DNA of 64,000 bases. Source: Salinibacterium sp. (lineage in GTDB: Bacteria; Actinomycetota; Actinomycetes; Actinomycetales; Microbacteriaceae). Location: contig JAHBSZ010000003.1 of the NCBI GenBank assembly GCA_019638845.1, positions 372,001-436,000 on the forward strand. The letters run 5' to 3'. Made by a program: the position numbers and the translations under genes. This document shows positions 18,899 to 28,492 of this stretch, piece by piece (the stretch's first letter is position 1; each line of letters starts with the position of its first letter). The notes beneath the pieces are model-generated. The model was not told where the DNA came from. It was given only the letters and a program-made list of their open reading frames with translations, and did not search any database.

Positions 18899-20227
18899 TC
18901 AATCCCCCCGAATTATCGCCCTGAGCTTCTCCAAACGAGCGGACACATCGCGCTCGTTCCCATTGTTCGTCGGCGCGTAGTATTCGATACCCGCCAGCTC
19001 GTCGGGCAGGTATTGCTGGGCGAGCACGCCGAAGTCAGAGTCGTGTGCGTACTTGTATCCCTTGCCGTGCCCGAGCCGTTTCGCGCCGGGGTAGTGAGCG
19101 TCTCGCAAGTGTTTGGGCACGCGGCCGATCTTGCCCGCGCGCACGTCGGCAATCGCGGCATCCAGCGCCATGTACGCCGCGTTCGACTTAGGCGCTGTCG
19201 CAAGATACACGACCGCTTCGGCAAGCGGAATACGGCCCTCAGGCATGCCGATCAGTTGCACCGCGTCGGCGGCGGCCATGGCAACAACGAGCGCTTGAGG
19301 ATCAGCCATCCCGATGTCTTCGGCGGCACTGATGATCACCCTGCGAGCGATGAAGCGTGGATCCTCCCCCGCCTCGATCATTCTGGCGAGGTAGTGCAGC
19401 GCTGCATCCACGTCAGAGCCACGCACCGACTTGATGAACGCACTGATGACGTCGTAGTGTTCGTCCCCCTGCCGGTCGTATCGCAGCAGTGCCCGGTCGA
19501 CCGCCGACGAGACGATCGACACCGTGACCACGGGCTTGCCGTCGCCCTCGTTCGATGCCGACGCGACAAGCGCCGACGCCTCCAAGGCCGTGAGGGCACG
19601 GCGGGCATCGCCCGACGAGAGCCGGATGATCGCCGCCCGCGCTTCGGGATCGAGCACGATCGCGTCTGAAAGGCCACGGGCATCCTTGACCGCCCTGTCG
19701 ATTACGGTGCCAAGGTCATCCTCACTGAGCTGCTCCAGCGTGAGGAGAAGCGAACGCGACAGCAGCGGGGAGATCACAGAGAACGAAGGATTCTCGGTGG
19801 TCGCCGCGATGAGGATTACCCAGCCGTTCTCTACCCCCGGGAGCAGCGCGTCTTGCTGCGCCTTCGAGAACCGGTGAATCTCATCGAGGAAGAGCACCGT
19901 GGTGAGTCCATACAGGTCGCGGCTGGAGAGGGCCTCCTCCATGACCTGGCGCACGTCGCGTACGCCAGCACTCACCGCGGAGAGCTCGACGAACTTGCGA
20001 CCCGAGCCGTGCGCTATCGCCTTCGCGAGCGTGGTCTTGCCTGTACCCGGAGGGCCCCAGAGGATGATCGACACCGCACCCTGTTCACCCGAACGATCCG
20101 ACGCCAGGCTCACGAGTGGTGATCCGGGAGTAAGCAGGTGCTTTTGGCCGGCAATCTCGTCAAGCCGCTGCGGTCTCATCCGTACCGCGAGGGGCGTGGC
20201 CCCGCCGCGCAGTCCGGGTTGATCCAT
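18899..20227 (-). CDS. rarA: Replication-associated recombination protein A (AAA ATPase)
   Basis: This 442 aa protein belongs to the RarA/MgsA/WRNIP1 family, which acts at stalled replication forks. Walker A is [19 protein letters not shown], Walker B is [20 protein letters not shown], and sensor 1 is [13 protein letters not shown]. The C-terminal tetramerisation domain includes [20 protein letters not shown] and [24 protein letters not shown] at 20227. It is divergent from the cyclophilin gene across a 74-nt intergenic region. Confidence 0.96.
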   Translation of the reverse strand: MDQPGLRGGATPLAVRMRPQRLDEIAGQKHLLTPGSPLVSLASDRSGEQGAVSIILWGPPGTGKTTLAKAIAHGSGRKFVELSAVSAGVRDVRQVMEEALSSRDLYGLTTVLFLDEIHRFSKAQQDALLPGVENGWVILIAATTENPSFSVISPLLSRSLLLTLEQLSEDDLGTVIDRAVKDARGLSDAIVLDPEARAAIIRLSSGDARRALTALEASALVASASNEGDGKPVVTVSIVSSAVDRALLRYDRQGDEHYDVISAFIKSVRGSDVDAALHYLARMIEAGEDPRFIARRVIISAAEDIGMADPQALVVAMAAADAVQLIGMPEGRIPLAEAVVYLATAPKSNAAYMALDAAIADVRAGKIGRVPKHLRDAHYPGAKRLGHGKGYKYAHDSDFGVLAQQYLPDELAGIEYYAPTNNGNERDVSARLEKLRAIIRGD

Positions 20228-20301
20228 GTCGCCATGCTAACCGGACAGGCTCACCCGGCTGGGTATCGTAAAGTTCTCGGTGACCGTCAACTGGAGGAAT
20301 T

Positions 20302-21090
20302 GTGGCTGCGAGTAAGAACACCGAGCGCGAAGCGCGTGAGGCCCGCGAGCGTTTGCGCCGCTACAACGCCCGACAGAGCGTGCACTCGCACCAGCTCGCC
20401 CGACGCAAGCGCGACAACATGCTCGCCATCGGCGCCGTCGTTGTCGTGGCCGCACTCGCCACCGTCGCTCAGCTGTTCTACTTCAACGGTGGACCGGGTA
20501 CACCGACCCCCGCGCCCTCCGCCTCGCCCAGCGCTGCGGCCGCGCCTGCCAATGTCGGGGACGTACCGGACCCGTCCCTCGCCGAAGGCCGTGACTGGAC
20601 CGGCGAGATGACGCTCAACGACGTGCCACTCGGCATTACCCTGAACGGCGCATTGGCTCCGCAGGCAGTCTCATCGTTCGTGGCATCCGTGCAGTCTGGT
20701 TTCTACATCGGCACGACGTGCCATCGTCTTGTGCAGAGCGACTCTGCGAACCTGCTGCAGTGCGGTTCGTTCGACGGCACCGGTGCCACCGACCCGACCT
20801 ACAGTTTCGGACCGATCGAAAACGCTGCTGTGGGCGGCATCTACCCCACCGCGACGATCGCGATGGCTCGCGCCAGCAACAATGCGTACAGCAATGGTCG
20901 CCAGTTCTTCATCGTGCTGTCCGATTCGGTGATTCCGGATGACTCGGCAGGTGGTTACACGGTCATCGGGACCGTCACCACTGGGCTAGACCAACTCATC
21001 GCTCAGATCACCTCGGCCGGGGTTCTCGAAGGTGCCACAGACGGACTACCCGCCGTAGCTACCACCATTACTGCGCTCACGATCCAATAA
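20302..21090 (+). CDS. Membrane-anchored cyclophilin-type peptidyl-prolyl isomerase
   Basis: The 262 aa protein begins with a charged cytoplasmic helix (NTEREAREARERLRRYNARQ), then one TM segment (about 42-60), a Pro/Ala/Ser linker (GTPTPAPSASPSAAAAP) and an extracytoplasmic cyclophilin domain (FYIGTTCHRLVQSDSANLLQCG, TIAMARASNNAYSNGRQFFIV). The usual catalytic Arg of the FHR motif appears as CHR, so the Arg is kept. The start is GTG at 20302 behind GGAGGAATT. It probably assists folding of exported proteins. A weak hairpin follows the stop. Confidence 0.9.
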   Translation: MAASKNTEREAREARERLRRYNARQSVHSHQLARRKRDNMLAIGAVVVVAALATVAQLFYFNGGPGTPTPAPSASPSAAAAPANVGDVPDPSLAEGRDWTGEMTLNDVPLGITLNGALAPQAVSSFVASVQSGFYIGTTCHRLVQSDSANLLQCGSFDGTGATDPTYSFGPIENAAVGGIYPTATIAMARASNNAYSNGRQFFIVLSDSVIPDDSAGGYTVIGTVTTGLDQLIAQITSAGVLEGATDGLPAVATTITALTIQ

Positions 21091-21183
21091 CACCCCCGCG
21101 GCGCTTTCGCGGCTTGCCATAAGCTTGAGTCCGCTCGCAGGGCGACACTTCCCGACCAAAGACGAACAGCAAGGGTGATTCAC

Positions 21184-22416
21184 GTGGCGACAGACGATCA
21201 GGCTCCATGGGGCCGCGTCGACGAGACCGGAACCGTCTATGTGCGTGAGGAGTCGGGCGAGCGTGTGGTGGGCCAATACCCGGACGGCACGCCCGAGGAG
21301 GCCCTCGCATATTTCGAGCGGAAGTTTACCGAACTTGCCGGTCAAGTGACCTTGGTCGAGCAGCGCGCCAAACGCGGCGCGCCGGCGGCTGACATCGCTA
21401 AGACGGTCAAGGCTCTGTCGGCAACGCTCGACGGCGCGAACGCGGTCGGCAACCTTGCGATTCTCAAGGCACGAGTCGAAGCGCTCGTTGGCACGGTCAC
21501 AGAGCTGACCGAGAAGCAGACCGAGGAATCGAAGGCCGCAGTCGCCGCTGCCCTCACCGAGCGTGAGGCACTCGTGGTCGAAGCCGAAACACTCGCGGCT
21601 CAAGATCCGGCCAAAGCTCAGTGGAAGCAAGTGACCGCCACCGTCGACGAGATCTTTGCCCGCTGGCAGAAGCATCAGGCCGAGGGGCCGCGCCTGCCGA
21701 AGAACGAGGCGAACGAACTGTGGAAGCGATTCCGTGCGGCACGCGCCACCATCGACGGGCACCGCAAAGCATTCTTCGCAGAACTCGATTCGGTGCACAA
21801 GGATGCACGGGCAACCAAACAGGCTCTCGTCGAGAAAGCTCAGGCTCTCGTCGGCAAGGGAGCGGATGGCATCCCCGCCTACCGCGGCCTCCTCGACCAG
21901 TGGAAAGCCGCCGGCCGCGCGGGAAAGAAGTTTGACGACGCACTGTGGGCCGCGTTCAAGGAAGCTGGCGACGCGCTGTACGCAGCAAAGGGTGAAATCG
22001 ACGCGAAAGACAATGTCGAGTTCAGCGCCAATCTCGAGGCCAAGGAAGCCCTGCTCATCGAGGCGGAGCCGATTCTCGCCGAGACTGACCGAGTGCGCGC
22101 CAAAGACGCTCTGGCAGGCATCCAGCGCCGCTGGGACAAGATCGGGAAAGTCCCGCGAGACAAGGTGAAGGTCGTCGAGGATCGACTGCGACGCATCGAG
22201 ACGGCGGTTCGCAAGCTCGATGAGGATCACTGGCAGAAGAACAACCCGGAACGCCAAGAGCGGGAGTCGGGCTTCCTCGGCCAGCTCAACGACGCCATCG
22301 CCAAACTCGAGAGCGAGCTCGCCGACGCGAAAGCGTCCGGCGACAAGAAGAGGATTGCCGACGCTCAGGAGGCGCTCGAGGCTCGCAAGGCGTGGCTCGG
22401 GGCACTCGGAAAGTAG
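21184..22416 (+). CDS. DUF349 domain-containing protein
   Basis: This is a 410 aa, highly charged, largely helical protein with several DUF349 repeats, each having a W-K/R-x-G-type core: DEIFARWQKHQAEGPRL, LLDQWKAAGRAGKKFDDALW, GIQRRWDKIGKVPRDKVKVV. No membrane segment or signal peptide is present. The GTG at 21184 is preferred because it has AAGGG at 8-nt spacing; an in-frame GTG at 21175 has no usable ribosome binding site. Function is not established; DUF349 proteins are often regulated with rsh-linked genes, and rsh is close downstream on the other strand. Confidence 0.88.
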   Translation: MATDDQAPWGRVDETGTVYVREESGERVVGQYPDGTPEEALAYFERKFTELAGQVTLVEQRAKRGAPAADIAKTVKALSATLDGANAVGNLAILKARVEALVGTVTELTEKQTEESKAAVAAALTEREALVVEAETLAAQDPAKAQWKQVTATVDEIFARWQKHQAEGPRLPKNEANELWKRFRAARATIDGHRKAFFAELDSVHKDARATKQALVEKAQALVGKGADGIPAYRGLLDQWKAAGRAGKKFDDALWAAFKEAGDALYAAKGEIDAKDNVEFSANLEAKEALLIEAEPILAETDRVRAKDALAGIQRRWDKIGKVPRDKVKVVEDRLRRIETAVRKLDEDHWQKNNPERQERESGFLGQLNDAIAKLESELADAKASGDKKRIADAQEALEARKAWLGALGK

Positions 22417-22475
22417 CTCTCCACCGATCCGACGCGTTTCGTCCGTTCGGGCGATGGGCGCGCGACGATTAGCGG

Positions 22476-23000
22476 ATGCGCCTCCCGTCAGTGCTCTCTG
22501 AGCGCAATCTACCGGCACCCGAACTCTATGCGGCACGCCTCGACGGCGACCTGTTCGCCATCGATGGCTGTTTCTCGCCGGTGGACGAGATCGAACAGCC
22601 ACGGCACCGCGCGGCCGCTGCACACGCGGGGCTCGCACCACGGCTGATCGCCGAGCAGTTGTCCGCGGCCTGGGTGTGGGGCGCTCTCGATTCACCTCCC
22701 ACGCACCACCAGTTCTGCGTAGCCACCGGGGCTCGAGTTAGTCACTCCCCCGCCCTCTGGATGACCGTGCGCGAGGTCGTCATCACCACACACGAGATCG
22801 ACGTCCTCAACGGCAACGCCGTCACGAGTCGGCTCCGCACCGCTATCGACCTCGCGCGTTTCGCCACGACCGAACCTGAGGTACTGCTGAGGCTCTCGGT
22901 CGACCTCACGACTGCGATCGATCTCATCGATGCGCGACGGAACCTGCCGAACAAACGACAGGCAATAGCCCTACTCGAACGGGCGATCAGCCGGAGTTGA
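22476..23000 (+). CDS. AbiEi-like hypothetical protein without nuclease domain
   Basis: This 174 aa protein has no membrane segment. It looks like the central domain of the AbiEi/DUF559 proteins common in Microbacteriaceae: a segment on DNA-protein-like fold (APRLIAEQLSAAWVWGAL), then VREVVITTHEIDVLNGNAV and TSRLRTAIDLARFATTEPE. It lacks both the N-terminal winged-helix and the C-terminal PD-(D/E)XK part seen in the gene at 55267-56199. ATG at 22476. Its last 14 nt overlap the 3' end of rsh tail to tail. Assignment to the AbiEi superfamily rests on pattern resemblance only. Confidence 0.7.
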   Translation: MRLPSVLSERNLPAPELYAARLDGDLFAIDGCFSPVDEIEQPRHRAAAAHAGLAPRLIAEQLSAAWVWGALDSPPTHHQFCVATGARVSHSPALWMTVREVVITTHEIDVLNGNAVTSRLRTAIDLARFATTEPEVLLRLSVDLTTAIDLIDARRNLPNKRQAIALLERAISRS

Positions 23001-25242
23001 CCCGATAGACGTCGTAGACGGCGTCGATTCGGCGCACCGCGTTCAGTACGCGGTCGAGATGAGTGGTGTCACCCATCTCGAATACGAAACGGCTGAGCGC
23101 GAGACGCTCGCTCGACGTAGAGACCGTCGCGGAGAGGATGTTGACGTGGTTCTCGCTGAGCACTCGCGTGACATCCGAGAGCAGTCCGGCTCGGTCGAGA
23201 GCCTCCACTTGAATCTGCACCATGAAGACAGTCTTCGAACTCGGCGCCCAATCGACGTCGATCATCCGTTCGGGTTCCTGGAGCAAGGCCACAACGTTCT
23301 TGCAGTCGCTGCGATGCACGGAGACTCCCGCTCCGCGCGTGACGAACCCCACGACGTCATCGCCGGGAACCGGGGTGCAGCATTTCGCCAGCTTGACGAG
23401 AATGTCTGGTGCTCCCCGCACCAACACGCCCGAGTCGCTGTTTTTGAGGGCGCGGCTGCGACCCTTGGGAACAAACTCGATCTCGGCGTCTTCGGTGTCG
23501 GCTTGCGTGTGCAGCGTCGCGAGAACCTTCTCGATCACTGACTGGGTAGAGACGTGTCCTTCGCCGACCGCCGCATAGAGCGCAGTGACGTCGTCGTAGC
23601 GCATCTGTGACGCGACCTCGGCAAACGAGTCCTGGTTCATGAGCTTCTGCAAGGGAAGGTTCTGCTTGCGCATGGCGCGAGCTATCGCATCCTTGCCGCC
23701 CTCGATCGCCTCGTCACGGCGTTCCTTGGTAAACCAAGCACGGATCTTGTTCCGCGCCCTCGTGCTCTTGACGAAATTCAACCAGTCTTGGCTGGGTGCT
23801 GCGTCCGGATTCTTCGACGTGAACACCTCGACCGAATCACCGCTGTTGAGGGTGCTTTCGAGTGGCACGAGTCGCCCGTTGACCTTGGCACCCATGGTGC
23901 GATGGCCGACCTCGGTGTGCACGGCATAGGCGAAATCGACCGGAGTCGCGCCTGCGGGAAGGCCGATTACCTTGCCCTGGGGAGTGAAGACGTAGACCTC
24001 CTTCGCTCCGATTTCGAAGCGCAGCGAATCGAGGAACTCCCCCGGATCTTCCGTCTCGGCCTGCCAGTCGGTGATATGCGCGAGCCACGCCATGTCGCCG
24101 TCGTCCCGACCGGAACTACCGTCATCGCCCTTGTGTCCGTTGACTCGCGCCTTGTACTTCCAGTGCGCAGCGACACCGAACTCGGCCCGTTGGTGCATCT
24201 CGTGAGTACGGATTTGAATCTCCACGGCGCGACCCTGTGGGCCGATCACGGTGGTGTGCAACGACTGGTAAAGATTGAACTTGGGGGTCGCGATGTAATC
24301 CTTGAAGCGCCCGGGAATCGGATTCCACCGCGCGTGAATCGACCCCAGCACCGCGTAACAATCGCGCACCGAATTGACCAAGATCCGGATGCCCGTCAGG
24401 TCGTAGATCTCGTCGAACTCACGACCGCGCACGATCATCTTCTGGTAGATCGAGTAGTACTGCTTCGGGCGACCAGCGACCGAGCCCTTGATCTTCGCTG
24501 CCTTGAGGTCTTCCCCCACCGCGTCGATTACTTGCTGTACGAACTCCTCGCGCTGCGGGGTGCGTTGTTTGACGAGGCTCTCGATTTCGACGTACAGCTT
24601 CGGGTGGAGAACGGCGAACGACAGATCTTCGAGCTCGAGCTTGATGGCCTGGATTCCCAGCCGATGCGCCAGCGGCGCATAGATCTCGAGCGTCTCCTGC
24701 GCTTTCCTGGTTGCCGAGGCCTCCTCGACGAACCCCCAGGTGCGTGCATTGTGCAGCCGGTCGGCGAGCTTGATGACGAGCACGCGGATGTCTTTCGACA
24801 TCGCGACGATCATCTTTCGCACGGTCTCTGCTTGTGCGCTGTCGCCGTACTTGACCTTATCCAGCTTCGTGACACCATCGACGAGCATGGCGATCTCGTC
24901 GCCGAAGTCTTTGCGAAGCATGTCGAGGTTGTACTCGGTGTCTTCGACGGTGTCATGCAACAGTGCTGCGGCAAGGGTCTTCGCCCCGATGCCGAGATCA
25001 GCAAGGATCTGTGCAACGGCGACGGGGTGAGTGATATACGGCTCGCCGCTCTTACGCTTCTGGCCGGCGTGGGCCTTTTCGGCGGCCGAATAGGCCCGCT
25101 CGATGAGTGCCACGTCCGCTTTGGGGTGGTGCGTGCGCACCGTGCGGATCAGGCGATCGACCGCCCCAGCGGGCTGGGCGCGGGAGAAGAGACGCGGCAG
25201 AAGGGTGCGCAGAGAAGCAGTGCTCTGCGTCGTCTCCGTCAT
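22987..25242 (-). CDS. rel: Bifunctional (p)ppGpp synthetase/hydrolase Rsh
   Basis: It makes and degrades (p)ppGpp, controlling the stringent response. The 751 aa protein has the HD hydrolase domain with AAALLHDTVEDTEYNLDML (about 91-109), the synthetase domain (VRGREFDEIYDLTGIRILVN, PKFNLYQSLHTTVIG), a TGS domain (VYVFTPQGKVIGLPAGATPV) and a C-terminal ACT domain. The intact HDTVED motif indicates an active hydrolase, and this is probably the organism's main long RSH enzyme. ATG at 25242 behind GCAGGAGGTG. Downstream it overlaps the AbiEi-like gene by 14 nt. Confidence 0.97.
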   Translation of the reverse strand: MTETTQSTASLRTLLPRLFSRAQPAGAVDRLIRTVRTHHPKADVALIERAYSAAEKAHAGQKRKSGEPYITHPVAVAQILADLGIGAKTLAAALLHDTVEDTEYNLDMLRKDFGDEIAMLVDGVTKLDKVKYGDSAQAETVRKMIVAMSKDIRVLVIKLADRLHNARTWGFVEEASATRKAQETLEIYAPLAHRLGIQAIKLELEDLSFAVLHPKLYVEIESLVKQRTPQREEFVQQVIDAVGEDLKAAKIKGSVAGRPKQYYSIYQKMIVRGREFDEIYDLTGIRILVNSVRDCYAVLGSIHARWNPIPGRFKDYIATPKFNLYQSLHTTVIGPQGRAVEIQIRTHEMHQRAEFGVAAHWKYKARVNGHKGDDGSSGRDDGDMAWLAHITDWQAETEDPGEFLDSLRFEIGAKEVYVFTPQGKVIGLPAGATPVDFAYAVHTEVGHRTMGAKVNGRLVPLESTLNSGDSVEVFTSKNPDAAPSQDWLNFVKSTRARNKIRAWFTKERRDEAIEGGKDAIARAMRKQNLPLQKLMNQDSFAEVASQMRYDDVTALYAAVGEGHVSTQSVIEKVLATLHTQADTEDAEIEFVPKGRSRALKNSDSGVLVRGAPDILVKLAKCCTPVPGDDVVGFVTRGAGVSVHRSDCKNVVALLQEPERMIDVDWAPSSKTVFMVQIQVEALDRAGLLSDVTRVLSENHVNILSATVSTSSERLALSRFVFEMGDTTHLDRVLNAVRRIDAVYDVYRVNSG

Positions 25243-25314
25243 GAGAGCACCTCCTGCGGCAAGTCTAAGCTTTCCGGGCTTGCAGGGCTTGTCGTCACGG
25301 AGGTGTCAGCCGGC

Positions 25315-25650
25315 TCAGACGGTGTCGCTGTTGGGGGTGAGTGCCCCGCCGACCTGTGCCCACGCGACCATGCCGCCGACCACGTTGACGGCGTCGACTC
25401 CCTCGGCACGAAGGAACGCCGTGGCGCGCAGTGAACGCATGCCGCTGTGGCAGATGACGAGCACCTGTTGGCCCACCGGCACGTCGCTCAGCCGAGCCTG
25501 GAGCTCAGAGAGCGGCAGGAGCCGGGCATCCGGGGCATGGCCTAGGTCCCACTCGTTCTGCTCACGAACGTCGAGAAGTACCGTGCCGGCCGCGACAAGC
25601 TCCATTGCTTCCTCCGGGGCGACCTGAGGCAGATCGTCGGATTCGGTCAC
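25315..25650 (-). CDS. Single-domain rhodanese-like sulfurtransferase
   Basis: This 111 aa protein is one rhodanese domain with the active-site loop VICHSGMRSLRAT (Cys nucleophile) and CH2A-like segment LLDVREQNEWDLGHAPDA. No signal peptide is present. The start is GTG at 25650, 2 nt after the secF stop, so it is probably cotranscribed with secDF. In mycobacteria the gene between secF and rel is apt; here the slot holds a rhodanese. The sulfur acceptor is unknown. Confidence 0.9.
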   Translation of the reverse strand: MTESDDLPQVAPEEAMELVAAGTVLLDVREQNEWDLGHAPDARLLPLSELQARLSDVPVGQQVLVICHSGMRSLRATAFLRAEGVDAVNVVGGMVAWAQVGGALTPNSDTV

Positions 25651-25652
25651 TC

Positions 25653-26660
25653 TCAGCGCACCGCGCCCGAGGTAGTGCGCGCGACTGCTGCGGTCTTCTT
25701 CTTGTCTGCAGCGCGCACGATCGTCTCGTTCTGACGGAAGGTCGCGTACAACGGCGCGGCGATGAAGATCGTCGAATAGGTTCCGACGAGCACCCCGATG
25801 AACAGTGCAAGTGAGATATCCCGCAGCGTTCCCGCGCCCAAGACAAACGCGCCGATGAACAGAATCGAGCCGATGGGAAGCAGCGCCACCACCGAGGTGT
25901 TGATCGAACGTACCAGGGTCTGGTTGACCGCGAGGTTTACCGACTCGCCAAAGGTGAGAGCGGTTCCCTCAGAGGTGTTCTCGCGAATCTTGTCGAACAC
26001 CACGACGGTGTCATAGAGCGAGTATCCGAGGATCGTCAGGAATCCGATCACCGCGGCGGGCGTGACCTCGAAGCCGAGAATTCCATAGACACCAGCAGTG
26101 ATGATCAGGTCATGGAACAGCGCAATAAGCGCTGCCATCGCCATCTTCCACGTTCTGAAGTAGAGCGCCATGACTATTGCCGCAAGCAGGATGAACACGA
26201 TGAGTGCCGTGAGCGCCTGACGGGTGATGTCGGCACCCCACGTAGCGCCAATGAACGAGGAGGTGACCTCGTCAGTGCTGACGTCGTAGGTGGCCGCGAG
26301 TGCATCACGGATCTTGTCGGAGTCGGTGTTCTCGAGAAGATCGGTCTGGATACGAACCGAGCTGCCACCGTTGACGATCGAGATCTTGGGCGTCGCGCCG
26401 GGCGTGACGCTTCTTACCGCGTCGGACGCAAGGCTCTGGTCAATCGATCCATCAGCCGTCTTCGCTGGGTTGGACACGGTGAATTCTGAACCACCACTGA
26501 ACTCGATGCCGAAGACGAAACCGCCACGAAGGAAAGGAACGACGATCGCAGCGATGACCATCACGATGGCAATCGAGAACCAAATCCTGCGGCGCTTGAC
26601 GAAGTCAAACGAACGCTTGCCTGTGTAAAGGTCATTGCCGAACTGGGAGAAGCTAGCCAT
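25653..26660 (-). CDS. secF: Protein translocase subunit SecF
   Basis: SecF works with SecD to drive Sec export using the proton gradient. This 335 aa, six-TM protein shows GGFVFGIEFSGGSEFTV near the N terminus, a short P1-type loop, and the RND core GFLTILGYSLYDTVVVFDKIREN and LVRSINTSVVALLPIGSILF. The ATG at 26660 overlaps the secD stop by 1 nt. The C-terminal tail is basic. Confidence 0.97.
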   Translation of the reverse strand: MASFSQFGNDLYTGKRSFDFVKRRRIWFSIAIVMVIAAIVVPFLRGGFVFGIEFSGGSEFTVSNPAKTADGSIDQSLASDAVRSVTPGATPKISIVNGGSSVRIQTDLLENTDSDKIRDALAATYDVSTDEVTSSFIGATWGADITRQALTALIVFILLAAIVMALYFRTWKMAMAALIALFHDLIITAGVYGILGFEVTPAAVIGFLTILGYSLYDTVVVFDKIRENTSEGTALTFGESVNLAVNQTLVRSINTSVVALLPIGSILFIGAFVLGAGTLRDISLALFIGVLVGTYSTIFIAAPLYATFRQNETIVRAADKKKTAAVARTTSGAVR

Positions 26661-28384
26661 CAGGAATCCTTCCCCTTGTTGCGCGCGGCATCGAACTCGG
26701 CGGCCTTACGCTCTGCGATCGTCTGGCGTTTAGCCGCTTCACGGCTGCTCGCTGCCTGCTTCGCGGCTGGCACGCCGACGGGCGCACGGAACTGTGCCCG
26801 CCCGCGGTATACCGCACCCAGAGCCGATGCATCGAGCCCACTCAGCGGATGCCCTTCGCCGAAGAACTTCGTGCGAGCAAGCAACTGCAAGATGGGATGC
26901 GTGAAGAGCGATACCACGATGATGTCGACGACAGTTGTGACGCCGAGGGTGAGCGCGAACCCACGGACGTTACCGACAGCGAGCGCGAACAGGATGCCCG
27001 CAGCCAGGAAGTTGACGGAGTCGGACGCCAAGATCGTGCGGATTGCGCGCTTCCATCCCGCTTCAACCGCGGACTCGAGACCGCGCCCATCGCGCAGTTC
27101 GTCTCGAATGCGCTCGAAGTACACGATGAATGAGTCGGCGGTGATACCAATGGCCACGATAAGGCCAGCAACACCCGCGAGCGACAACCGGAAGCCCATC
27201 AAGAGCACCAGTAGGTAGGTGATTGCCGCTGCGACGACGAGAGATGCGATCGTCACGAACCCGAGTGTTCGGTACTGAATGAGCGAGTAGACGACGACCA
27301 AGATCAACCCGATGAGACCCGCGAGGAGCCCGCTCACGAGCTGCGCCGAACCAAGCGTGGCGGAGATCGTGTCGTTCGACTGCACTTCGAAGCTGATCGG
27401 GAGCGCACCGAACTTGAGCTGATCGGCAAGAGTCTTCGCAGATTCCTGAGTGAACGAGCCACTGATCTGAGGCTTGCCATCGCTGATCACCGCTTGCGTG
27501 GAGGGGGCCGAAATGACCTTGCCGTCCAGCACGATCGCGAACCGGTTTCGCACCGTGTCAGTGGTGATGTAGCTATACAGCCGGGAAGTGACGTCGGCGA
27601 ACTCCTGTGTGCCCTTGGCGTTGAAGGTGATGAACACACCCCATACACCCGTGCTCACACCCTGGCTGTTGCCGATAAGCCCGCTCGTCGCGTCAGAGAT
27701 GTCCTCACCGGAGATCTCGACCGGGCCGAGGATGTACTTGAAGCTACCGTCGGTCTCGCAGGTGATCAGCGGTTCGTCCGCCGGAGCGACATTGGTCTGC
27801 ACCTTGTCGAGAGTTGAACAGTCGAAGTTGTTGTATTCCTCGAGCAATGCCGGGCTTACCCAATTCGGGTCGCTCGCGTCGGTCGGGGTCACGGTCGGGG
27901 TGGTCGCGAGGGAAGGATCAGGCGTCGGGGTTGCCGATGCGCTTGAGCCATCCGTCGGGGTATCGGTGTTCCCGATCGTGCTCACTGACGCTGAGGTCGT
28001 GTAGATCACGGGCCGGAACTCGAGCTTCGCTGACGATTCGATGCGACGGAGAGTCTCATCATCGGGGCGACCCGGGATGGAGACCACGATGTTGCGTGTG
28101 CCCTGAGTGTTGATCTCCGCTTCGGAAACACCGCTCGCGTCGATGCGCTGGCGAATGATCGCCACTGCCTGGTCGAGCTGCTCCTGAGTTACCTCTTGCC
28201 CGCTCTCCAGCTTGGGCGCAAGGATGATCTGCGTGCCACCCTCGAGGTCGAGGGCGAGCTTGGGAGCCCAGCTTCCTCCGGTGGACAGCACTTGAGCGAG
28301 GTTCGCCCCACCGAGGAGGAGTGCGATGACTCCGAGCCCGATGAGTGCGTTCACCGCCTTGCGCGCGGACGTAGATCTTGCCAC
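26660..28384 (-). CDS. secD: Protein translocase subunit SecD
   Basis: SecD is the partner of SecF in proton-driven translocation. The 574 aa protein has TM1 (about 13-32), the DLEGGTQIILAPK motif, the large extracytoplasmic P1 domain and a C-terminal RND-type membrane domain (LSLAGVAGLIVAIGITADSFIVYFERIRDE). The P1 domain holds a Ser/Thr/Pro/Asp-rich low-complexity insertion at about 131-172 (TPTPDPSLATTPTVTPTD), of a kind seen in actinobacterial SecD and probably a flexible linker. The start is GTG at 28384. Confidence 0.97.
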   Translation of the reverse strand: MARSTSARKAVNALIGLGVIALLLGGANLAQVLSTGGSWAPKLALDLEGGTQIILAPKLESGQEVTQEQLDQAVAIIRQRIDASGVSEAEINTQGTRNIVVSIPGRPDDETLRRIESSAKLEFRPVIYTTSASVSTIGNTDTPTDGSSASATPTPDPSLATTPTVTPTDASDPNWVSPALLEEYNNFDCSTLDKVQTNVAPADEPLITCETDGSFKYILGPVEISGEDISDATSGLIGNSQGVSTGVWGVFITFNAKGTQEFADVTSRLYSYITTDTVRNRFAIVLDGKVISAPSTQAVISDGKPQISGSFTQESAKTLADQLKFGALPISFEVQSNDTISATLGSAQLVSGLLAGLIGLILVVVYSLIQYRTLGFVTIASLVVAAAITYLLVLLMGFRLSLAGVAGLIVAIGITADSFIVYFERIRDELRDGRGLESAVEAGWKRAIRTILASDSVNFLAAGILFALAVGNVRGFALTLGVTTVVDIIVVSLFTHPILQLLARTKFFGEGHPLSGLDASALGAVYRGRAQFRAPVGVPAAKQAASSREAAKRQTIAERKAAEFDAARNKGKDS

Positions 28385-28492
28385 CAGTGCAACTCAGCTT
28401 TCTGTGCGGGCCGGCGAGCGAAGCGCGCGGGCACCCGAAGAGGCGCTAGCCGAACTACGGGTTCGTAGCGGGCTAGCACCCAAGAGTAGTGC

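Noticed and set aside
21046-22695. A 549-codon open frame on the minus strand across the DUF349 gene
   Set aside because: It is the shadow of the DUF349 coding strand; composition is dominated by Leu/Arg/Ser with no domain and no ribosome binding site.
23788-25434. A 548-codon plus-strand open frame across rsh
   Set aside because: It is antisense to an intact Rsh with all domains; no recognisable motif.
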